From JBAYZQ01 sp041672385 (GTDB lineage Bacteria; Spirochaetota; Spirochaetia; Sphaerochaetales; Sphaerochaetaceae): DNA of 9,778 nucleotides. Position numbers and translations under genes: made by a program. Below are positions 1 through 5,593 of the stretch, piece by piece. The DNA lies in contig JBAYZQ010000084.1 of NCBI GenBank assembly GCA_041672385.1, positions 1 through 9,778 on the forward strand. The letters are read 5' to 3'. The stretch's first letter is position 1, and each line of letters begins with the position of its first letter. The notes under the pieces are model-generated. The model searched no databases. It was not told where the DNA came from and was given only the letters and a program-made list of their open reading frames with translations.

Positions 1-537
1 TTCACCTTTGATTAGTTCTAAGGATTGTAAAATTCTGATGGCTATAATTGATTCGTTTAGTCCCTGTGGCATAATTTTACCACAGCCCCAAGACATGTTT
101 TTAAGGTTATCAAAAACGACATCTTCTTTTGTATGGATAACAAATTTTTTATAATTATCACTATAGAAACTAATAATCTTCATTGTAATTTCACGAAACT
201 TATTGTCTTTTGTGTAATAATAAAGAGTTGCTGATTTTAGAGCTTCTACTATTGCTTCATTACGGTACATATAGGTCCAAACCCCGTCATAAGGTTGGCC
301 TTCATAGACTTTATTACAAACACAGCAAACATGTTCGTGAGGTTTGTTTAAATCAAATATTAGTCTACCACCATCATCATTACAAAAGTATTGGTGCCCC
401 CAGTTGCTTTTAAGGTTTGCATCATCATGAAAAATATTTGAGAAATTTGTTACATCTTTTTTGAATTGATTTATTACTGATTGGTAGTCTTTACTAATAT
501 CAATTACTTTTTTGAAATTATCATTTACGAAATTCAT
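1..537 (-). CDS. Heparinase II/III-like protein, N-terminal part (cut by window edge)
   Basis: This reading frame starts at ATG 537-535 and stays open for 179 codons to the window edge, so only the N-terminal part is present. The start overlaps the stop of the preceding lyase gene as ATGA, which suggests translational coupling; the upstream purine run AAGAAG is only a weak ribosome binding site. Visible motifs are WGHQYFC (residues 46-52), PHEHVCCVC (66-74), the stretch GQPYDGVWTYMYRNEA (80-95), and SWGCGKIMPQGLNES (149-163). This pattern of an aromatic/His-Cys start, a CxxC element and YDGVW resembles the N-terminal region of the long heparinase II/III family proteins, whose (alpha/alpha) toroid and C-terminal beta-sandwich would lie beyond the window. 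No signal peptide is present, so a cytoplasmic location is inferred. The expected role is beta-elimination of uronate-containing oligosaccharides, but the catalytic residues are outside the window. Family assignment is by pattern recognition and moderately secure; the substrate is unknown. Confidence 0.72.
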   Translation of the reverse strand, partial: MNFVNDNFKKVIDISKDYQSVINQFKKDVTNFSNIFHDDANLKSNWGHQYFCNDDGGRLIFDLNKPHEHVCCVCNKVYEGQPYDGVWTYMYRNEAIVEALKSATLYYYTKDNKFREITMKIISFYSDNYKKFVIHTKEDVVFDNLKNMSWGCGKIMPQGLNESIIAIRILQSLELIKGE

Positions 538-2495
538 AAAATCTTCTTCTTTTTAATTGGGTCTTTCCAAAGCAATACGTTACCAACCTTTAATTCGCCT
601 TTATCGAAATAAATTTTTAGATCATCTTTAAAGGTAATTAATTCAACCATCTTATATTTTTTCGTTTTATTTTTTGTTTCATGCTTTAAACTTTGAATAT
701 CAACTTGACAAACTTTATCAGGTTCCTGTGTCGTCATTACGCTTGTTATTGAATAACTTGCAAAACTAGACAAAATGGGATTATTTATATTTTCTTCTAT
801 AGAAATTAGATAGTAGCTCATTTTTGTATTAGGATAACTATATTTTAAACAATCTTTGATATTAGTATCATTTTCAACAGCTATTGCTTTTTCATTTGTA
901 TTACATAAACAACTATAAATATGAGCAGTTGTACTATCAAAACTATCAACAAAAGCAACGAAGTCTTTATTATCACAAATTATTTTACGTCCTACTTGGT
1001 TTAATTGTAATTCTTTGGGATATAAGCTATGAGCTTCGCTGTTAAAGGTTAATAAATTATTTTCGTATTTAAGGTTTGTAATTTCACCTTTGTATTCTTC
1101 ATTTTCTTTATGTAAATCACAATCACCATTTTTAACTCTTTCTAAGAAAGATGACAGGTAAACATCATTTACATTATGAACTTCGCATAATCTGTCATCT
1201 ACTAAAAGAGAACTATGATGAGAGGTCATTATATTTCTATTATAACCATCTTCAGAAGTGAAATATTTATCACCATTTATAATTATGTAACTGAGATGAT
1301 CGGGATGGTTATGAGATAATCCTCTATATTCAATGCCAGTTTCTTCTTTCATCTTTCCTAAAGTAAGCCATTGCTTTTTACCTCCAGGGTAACCACATTT
1401 ATAACTAAATACTTTTGCGTCTTTTTCCCAACTGTTTCTAATTGATACTAGACCTAAATCGGGGAAGTATTTAAATAGAGGAAGAGTTTTTACGCTTGTC
1501 TCAGCTATATTTGGATCATAGAAAAGGTATTCAAGAAATGCTTCTGGTAAAATACCAGGTTTTACCTTGCTTTCTTCAGCTTCTTCTTGTAGAAGATTTT
1601 CAATTACATAAGAGGCGTAGTATTGAGCTACTTCATTTTTATATTCTTTAGCTATTAATCTATAAATACAAGCAGGATGGCCACTGTGAGTATCATGGGT
1701 GTCACCAAAATTTATTTGTCTAGATAAATCTGGAGCACTTTGGTACACACGATAGTAGAAGGTGTTTTCTAAGAATTTGTTTTCTTTAAATAAATCAATC
1801 TTTTCTTCGCATTTTAGTAGATATGCATATATAAATAACCACATTGCACCATAACGCCAATAAACAACACCTTCATAATCAGAACCGTCTTCACTTAATA
1901 ATGGATAAACTTTATCAAAATTACTTTTAGCCAATTCAATATATTGTTGATTGTCTAATGCATATCCAGCTGCTGCTAATCCTGTAAAATTAATCCAGTT
2001 ATGGTTTTGTAGATAGTGTACTACCCAACCATTTTGGTTGTTTTCTTTTGCGTAGGTGAAAAGAATATTAGATTGCAAAGTTATTTTATCTTTAACTATT
2101 ATTTTTGTACTTTCATCTAGCGCATCATATAGCCAATTATAAGCTAGAGAGAGTCCAAACAAATTCCAAGAGGCACTTAAATCAACATTAACCAGATGAG
2201 CATGTCCCCATTCTTCATACCCACAAATACATAACATCCATCTTTTTGCTTCTTTTAAATATTTTTCATCTTTAGTTAATAGATAAGCAAGAGCTAAATT
2301 TAATTCTGCAAAGGCCATGAAAGTTGAGCTTCCTTTTGGGTGGGTTACTGATAATTCAGTTTTAAAATATAATTCACATTGAACTAATAATCTTTTTAAT
2401 TGTTTTGTTCTTGGCTTTTGGGTTTTATAGTTGTTTAGATTTCCAATAAAAAGATAGTGTGATTTTTCCATTAATTTGCCTTTTTTTTTGCTCAT
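534..2495 (-). CDS. Heparinase II/III-like polysaccharide lyase family protein (cytoplasmic)
   Basis: A 653-residue protein with the layout of heparinase II/III-type lyases (families such as PL12, PL15, PL17, PL21): a helical toroid (about residues 60-330), then a beta-sandwich (about 340-640). Family-like motifs are QNHNWIN (163-169, candidate catalytic Asn/His), DYEGVVYWRYG (206-216, candidate Tyr), GDTHDTHSGHP (264-274), SHNHPDHLSYIIINGDKYF (394-412) and SHHSSLLVDD (425-434), matching the HPDHxxF and HNxxxVD patterns of the family. Members usually cleave uronate-containing glycans by beta-elimination. No signal peptide is seen, so it probably acts in the cytoplasm on imported oligosaccharides. 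The start overlaps the previous stop as ATGA. A second ATG at codon 9 (2471) has a better ribosome binding site (AAAAGG, about 7 bp away), so the true start is uncertain; an A9 tract lies between the two starts. It is followed by a second lyase gene overlapping by 4 bp. Substrate and exact PL family cannot be decided by eye. Confidence 0.85.
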   Translation of the reverse strand: MSKKKGKLMEKSHYLFIGNLNNYKTQKPRTKQLKRLLVQCELYFKTELSVTHPKGSSTFMAFAELNLALAYLLTKDEKYLKEAKRWMLCICGYEEWGHAHLVNVDLSASWNLFGLSLAYNWLYDALDESTKIIVKDKITLQSNILFTYAKENNQNGWVVHYLQNHNWINFTGLAAAGYALDNQQYIELAKSNFDKVYPLLSEDGSDYEGVVYWRYGAMWLFIYAYLLKCEEKIDLFKENKFLENTFYYRVYQSAPDLSRQINFGDTHDTHSGHPACIYRLIAKEYKNEVAQYYASYVIENLLQEEAEESKVKPGILPEAFLEYLFYDPNIAETSVKTLPLFKYFPDLGLVSIRNSWEKDAKVFSYKCGYPGGKKQWLTLGKMKEETGIEYRGLSHNHPDHLSYIIINGDKYFTSEDGYNRNIMTSHHSSLLVDDRLCEVHNVNDVYLSSFLERVKNGDCDLHKENEEYKGEITNLKYENNLLTFNSEAHSLYPKELQLNQVGRKIICDNKDFVAFVDSFDSTTAHIYSCLCNTNEKAIAVENDTNIKDCLKYSYPNTKMSYYLISIEENINNPILSSFASYSITSVMTTQEPDKVCQVDIQSLKHETKNKTKKYKMVELITFKDDLKIYFDKGELKVGNVLLWKDPIKKKKIL

Positions 2496-3013
2496 TCTTT
2501 GATGGATTTTTCTTCAATTTTAGTATTTCTAAAAGGGGAAGGAATCAGCGAGAACAACTGATAGAATGCAGTGTAAATTACTGCAAATAGTATTGGTTCT
2601 CCTTTTAGTAAAATTGTACCATCTGGTGAATTTGTAATATTTGTTAACAATATATTACAGATATAATAACTTGCACTTGTAGTTACTACAGAAAGAGAAC
2701 TTTTTATAAATTCAGCTAATTTCATCAAAACGCCTTGCATTACGGTGTGATGTTTATATAAATCATTCATAATAATTCCATTCTTAGAAATATCATACAT
2801 TGCATACATGATAGGATTAAAAACAAGTATTGTTAAAAACCCCAGTGCTATTGAAAGCATAAAGATTAAATCAATGCCTGATAAGCTTTGTCCAAGAGAT
2901 GAGCCAAAAGCTAGAAAAAAATAAACAGCACCAGCCATCCACAATCTAAATATAAGGACTTTTGTATTATCTTTTAGTCTATTATGCTTTCTTTTTTTGT
3001 TATCTTGGTTCAT
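2492..3013 (-). CDS. Small four-helix integral membrane protein, function unknown
   Basis: I do not recognise a named family. The 173-residue product begins with a strongly basic, hydrophilic N-terminus (NKKRKHNRLKDN, residues 5-16) and has about four hydrophobic segments: 19-40, 47-69, roughly 104-124 and 139-158. Between the second and third lies a hydrophilic stretch with KNG and KHH. The C-terminus is charged (KIEEKSIKE). The basic N-terminus suggests an inside location. Start choice: ATG 3013 is preceded one codon earlier by an in-frame TTG (3016). The only Shine-Dalgarno-like stretch is AAGG, overlapping the upstream stop, and its distance fits TTG somewhat better, so the start may be one codon longer. 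The stop overlaps the start of the lyase gene by 4 bp (ATGA), a sign of coupled translation. It is the last of four small membrane proteins in the cluster and sits between importer and lyase genes; a role in the uptake of the lyase substrate is inferred from position only. Confidence 0.78.
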   Translation of the reverse strand: MNQDNKKRKHNRLKDNTKVLIFRLWMAGAVYFFLAFGSSLGQSLSGIDLIFMLSIALGFLTILVFNPIMYAMYDISKNGIIMNDLYKHHTVMQGVLMKLAEFIKSSLSVVTTSASYYICNILLTNITNSPDGTILLKGEPILFAVIYTAFYQLFSLIPSPFRNTKIEEKSIKE

Positions 3014-3023
3014 CAATTTTTTG

Positions 3024-3482
3024 CTACCTTAATCTTAATGTTTTAACTGTTTGTACAATCAATAAAATAATTCCAATTACATAAGTAATAAGTTCATTTC
3101 TAATTAATCGAATTGCATATTTTACAACTTCTGGATTGTTTAACTTTTTCTGAACTACAAATGCATCGTTATAAATTTTATATAGTTGGTAGCCTATAAT
3201 TATTGTTATAACAATAATAACCATGTTAGCCACAAGGCTTAAAACCTTTTCTTTTTTCATTCTCACGGATTGAAATAGTACCATTACAGACATCAATACG
3301 AAAATAAACATAAGAAATCCACAGATTTCATTTTCTAATTTTAATATTGCTTGGATGTAAGATGAGGACAAGATAAGACTTGAAATTGATACTATTATTA
3401 ATAGTAATTTTGCAACATTAAAGATTGAAAAATTCTTAGAAATAATTGTTAACTCTTTTTTTATAATTGTTTTAAAATTCAT
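3024..3482 (-). CDS. Small four-helix integral membrane protein, function unknown
   Basis: The 152-residue product has about four membrane segments (25-47, 52-73, 80-104, 129-148), a basic N-terminus (KTIIKKELTIISK, 4-16), a basic loop between segments two and three (RMKKEK, 74-79) and a basic C-terminus ending KTLRLR. By the positive-inside rule both ends and the middle loop should face the cytoplasm. The frame is open further upstream to 3539, but that would overlap the ATPase gene by 56 bp; ATG 3482 is chosen because it lies just after the ATPase stop with AAAGGA about 10 bp upstream. The layout resembles the membrane protein at 4547-4990, although I see no clear sequence identity. No family is recognised. 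Its place between the ATPase and lyase genes suggests a transport-associated role, by inference only. Confidence 0.78.
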   Translation of the reverse strand: MNFKTIIKKELTIISKNFSIFNVAKLLLIIVSISSLILSSSYIQAILKLENEICGFLMFIFVLMSVMVLFQSVRMKKEKVLSLVANMVIIVITIIIGYQLYKIYNDAFVVQKKLNNPEVVKYAIRLIRNELITYVIGIILLIVQTVKTLRLR

Positions 3483-3483
3483 C

Positions 3484-4554
3484 TTATTTAATCCTTTCTC
3501 TTGTTTCAGCATTAAAAAAGTGTATTTTACTTTGATCAATTTTAATATTTAAGAATTCTTTATCCACATCTATTTCATCGTCAACTGTTGCAGTAATTTT
3601 ATTTGTGCCTAGCATTAAAAATAGAGAGTAACTTCCCCCAAGGTATTCTTTAAATCTAACTTTGGCTTTAAGAGAATTATCACCGTCTTCAATACTAATA
3701 TTTTCAGCTCTAAAACCTAATTTAATTTCTTTGCCTTCGTAATTCTTAACTCTTTCGTAAAGATTAGAATTTAGTTTTAATCTAAGATTATCCCAAACAA
3801 AAAATCTATTTTGAATTTTTCCACTAATAATGGTCATAGGGGGCATTCCAATAAAACTAGCAACGAATTCATTGCATGGGAAATTATAAACTTCTGTTGG
3901 AGTACCAAATTGTTGAAGCATTCCATTTTTCATGATCACAATTCTATCAGCCATAGTCATTGCTTCAACTTGGTCATGTGTTACATAAATTGTTGTGATT
4001 CCAAGTTTTTTTTGAATTCTAACAATTTCACCTCTTGTAAATGCTCTTAATTTAGCATCTAAGTTTGATAGAGGTTCATCCATTAAGAATAATTGAGGAT
4101 TTCTTGCAATAGAACGTCCTAAAGCTACTCTCTGTTTTTGTCCACCTGATAATTGATTTGGATATCTATTTAGAAATTCTTCAATTCCTAAGAATTTTGA
4201 TGTGTTTATAACATGCTCATAAATTTCCACTTTTGGTCTATGTCTAACTTTTAAACTCATACCAACGTTATCATAAACACTCATATTTCCGTAAAGAGCA
4301 TAGTTTTGAAATACTAAAGAAATATCACGTTCTACAGGAGGAAGATTATTTACAACTTTTCCATCAATACTAAAAGTTCCTTCTGTAATTGATTCAAGTC
4401 CAGCAACCATTCTAAGCATTGTAGATTTGCCACAGCCAGAAGGTCCCACTAAAACAATAAATTCACCATCTTCAACAGTAAGGTTAAAATCATCAACGGC
4501 TCTGACTCCACCATCATATATTTTTCCAATATGAGATAATTCAAGTTTACTCAT
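3484..4554 (-). CDS. Carbohydrate ABC importer ATP-binding protein (MsmX/UgpC/MalK type)
   Basis: A 356-residue nucleotide-binding subunit that should hydrolyse ATP to drive the importer whose permeases and binding protein lie upstream. Motifs are complete: Walker A GPSGCGKST (37-45), Q-loop Q83 in VFQNYALY, signature LSGGQKQR (135-142), Walker B LFLMDEP (155-161), D-loop SNLDAK (163-168) and H-loop H193 in VTHDQ. The C-terminal part (about 240-356) has the TOBE-type regulatory domain of CUT1 sugar importers, including GFRAENI (280-286) and YLGGSYSLF (304-312). Length is normal for the family. The usual YALYPHM stretch reads YALYGNM here, a mild variation. The start ATG 4554 has TGGAGA 7 bp upstream and overlaps the preceding membrane protein gene by 8 bp. 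A dedicated ATPase inside the locus is notable because LplB/YtcP-type importers in Firmicutes often borrow a shared MsmX encoded elsewhere. Which sugar is carried is not determined by this subunit. Confidence 0.97.
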   Translation of the reverse strand: MSKLELSHIGKIYDGGVRAVDDFNLTVEDGEFIVLVGPSGCGKSTMLRMVAGLESITEGTFSIDGKVVNNLPPVERDISLVFQNYALYGNMSVYDNVGMSLKVRHRPKVEIYEHVINTSKFLGIEEFLNRYPNQLSGGQKQRVALGRSIARNPQLFLMDEPLSNLDAKLRAFTRGEIVRIQKKLGITTIYVTHDQVEAMTMADRIVIMKNGMLQQFGTPTEVYNFPCNEFVASFIGMPPMTIISGKIQNRFFVWDNLRLKLNSNLYERVKNYEGKEIKLGFRAENISIEDGDNSLKAKVRFKEYLGGSYSLFLMLGTNKITATVDDEIDVDKEFLNIKIDQSKIHFFNAETRERIK

Positions 4555-4990
4555 TGGTTTTCTCCATTTTATTTAAATAGGGTTTCCTCTGTATTATTAC
4601 TTTCAAAGTTATAGATCCAGAAATTATTAACAACCCACCTAAAATCAAATTCAAAATAATATTGAAGGCAAATTTTTCAAAAGGTTTTATTACACTCGGA
4701 ATAATAAAAAGTGCTCTTAAGATAGCATAAATACCAATTGCTAAAGCGATGATTGCCCATTTTTTTGAATATGTTTTAATTTTTATGGCTGCAGTAAATA
4801 GACTAAAAAGCAATATTATATTGATAAAAGTAATAATTCCCATTAAATAATTTACTTTAATTACATCAAGAATTGATAGTGTATACCAAAGTTCAAATAG
4901 AATAGAGCAAAGAGTAATAATATAGGCCTTTGCATTAGTTTGAAAGAATGTAGTTAAAATACTTTTTTCTTTGAATTCTGCGTGGTCCAT
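4547..4990 (-). CDS. Small four-helix integral membrane protein, function unknown
   Basis: A 147-residue, very hydrophobic protein with about four membrane segments (22-42, 48-69, 78-100, 106-128), a short basic loop between segments two and three (KIKTYSKKW, 70-78) and a hydrophilic basic C-terminus (QRKPYLNKMEK). Both ends are predicted to face the cytoplasm. The start ATG 4990 shares its A with the stop of the upstream gene (TAATG) and has AAGGAG about 9 bp upstream; its own stop overlaps the ATPase start by 8 bp, so it is embedded in the operon with likely coupled translation. I recognise no family, signature or catalytic motif. It is too short, and lacks the EAA loop, to be an ABC permease. 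Position directly before the ATPase gene suggests an accessory role in the importer, which is inference. Confidence 0.8.
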   Translation of the reverse strand: MDHAEFKEKSILTTFFQTNAKAYIITLCSILFELWYTLSILDVIKVNYLMGIITFINIILLFSLFTAAIKIKTYSKKWAIIALAIGIYAILRALFIIPSVIKPFEKFAFNIILNLILGGLLIISGSITLKVIIQRKPYLNKMEKTNE

Positions 4991-5526
4991 TATGTTATCT
5001 CCTTATGTAATTTCTTATAAGATCTATAACTATTGATAAGAGAAAATTCCGTAAATAGACAAACAATTAAATCTATGGCAAAAATTACTATTCCTATGGT
5101 AAAAGTGTTAGTTTTAATTTGATAATCTATTGCACCTTCTAAACATAAATTACTAAAATCTAGGGATAAATATGTTTTTTCCAAACTTGGTAATTCAATT
5201 AAAGAATATATACAAAATCCACAAATAATTATGATTGCAATTGATATAAAAATAATTGCAAAGGAATCTGGTATATATTTTTTAATTTGAAAAATAAAAA
5301 ATAGTGCTATTGAGGTAGCTCCAAAAAATGTGAACCAGAACATTGTTTGATTAAATCCTTGCATAAATACATCATGAAAGTACGAGACATTGGCATTTTT
5401 TTTAAGCATTAATCCAAACAAGTCTTTATAGACTGTCATAAAACAAAGCGAATAAGAAAATGCTACTACAGCTATGATTATATAAACTATCATCATAGTT
5501 TTTTGCAGTTGAAGCTTTTTTTCCAT
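4990..5526 (-). CDS. Small four-helix integral membrane protein, function unknown
   Basis: A 178-residue protein with about four membrane segments (11-33, 61-81, 87-110, 142-165). Two longer hydrophilic loops, TVYKDLFGL...YFHDVFMQGFNQ (31-60) and SLEKTYLSLDFSNLCLEGAIDYQIKTN (114-140), are predicted to lie outside the membrane; the short KKYIPD loop (82-87) and the basic C-terminus (YRSYKKLHKE) should be inside. The start ATG 5526 follows AAAGGAG at about 9-10 bp. It is the first gene after the stem-loop that follows the binding protein gene, and its stop overlaps the next start by one base. I do not recognise a named family; the outward loops could contact the binding protein or substrate, but nothing in the sequence proves this. 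Confidence 0.8.
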   Translation of the reverse strand: MEKKLQLQKTMMIVYIIIAVVAFSYSLCFMTVYKDLFGLMLKKNANVSYFHDVFMQGFNQTMFWFTFFGATSIALFFIFQIKKYIPDSFAIIFISIAIIIICGFCIYSLIELPSLEKTYLSLDFSNLCLEGAIDYQIKTNTFTIGIVIFAIDLIVCLFTEFSLINSYRSYKKLHKEIT

Positions 5527-5551
5527 GTTTGTTTTCTCCTTTAAAAACTGA

Positions 5552-5586
5552 TTTAGAGGGAAGGGGAGAAACCCCCTTCCTCTAAA
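5552..5586 (-). terminator. Intercistronic stem-loop after the binding protein gene (attenuator or mRNA-stabilising hairpin)
   Basis: A strong inverted repeat lies 7 bp after the binding protein stop. The outer 8-bp arms TTTAGAGG/CCTCTAAA and inner 6-bp arms AAGGGG/CCCCTT are separated by one bulged base, with a 6-base loop. On the transcript (minus strand) the stem is followed by UCAGUUUUU, a short and displaced U run, so termination is probably incomplete. Such hairpins between binding protein and downstream genes of importer operons commonly protect the upstream mRNA and let the binding protein be made in excess. The start of the next gene is only 26 bp further on, with no clear promoter between. 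Confidence 0.75.
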
Positions 5587-5593
5587 CTTAAAA

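Noticed and set aside
210..413. Plus-strand open frame of 67 codons
   Set aside because: It lies wholly antisense to the partial lyase gene, has no ribosome binding site and a low-complexity His/Leu-rich product; the minus-strand frame has clear family motifs.
3483..3539. N-terminal extension of the 152-residue membrane protein
   Set aside because: It would overlap the ATPase gene by 56 bp and add a segment before the basic N-terminus; the ATG at 3482 directly after the ATPase stop with an upstream AAAGGA is more plausible.
3811..4050. Plus-strand open frame of 79 codons
   Set aside because: Antisense to the conserved signature/Walker B/H-loop half of the ATPase; composition is that of a shadow frame.
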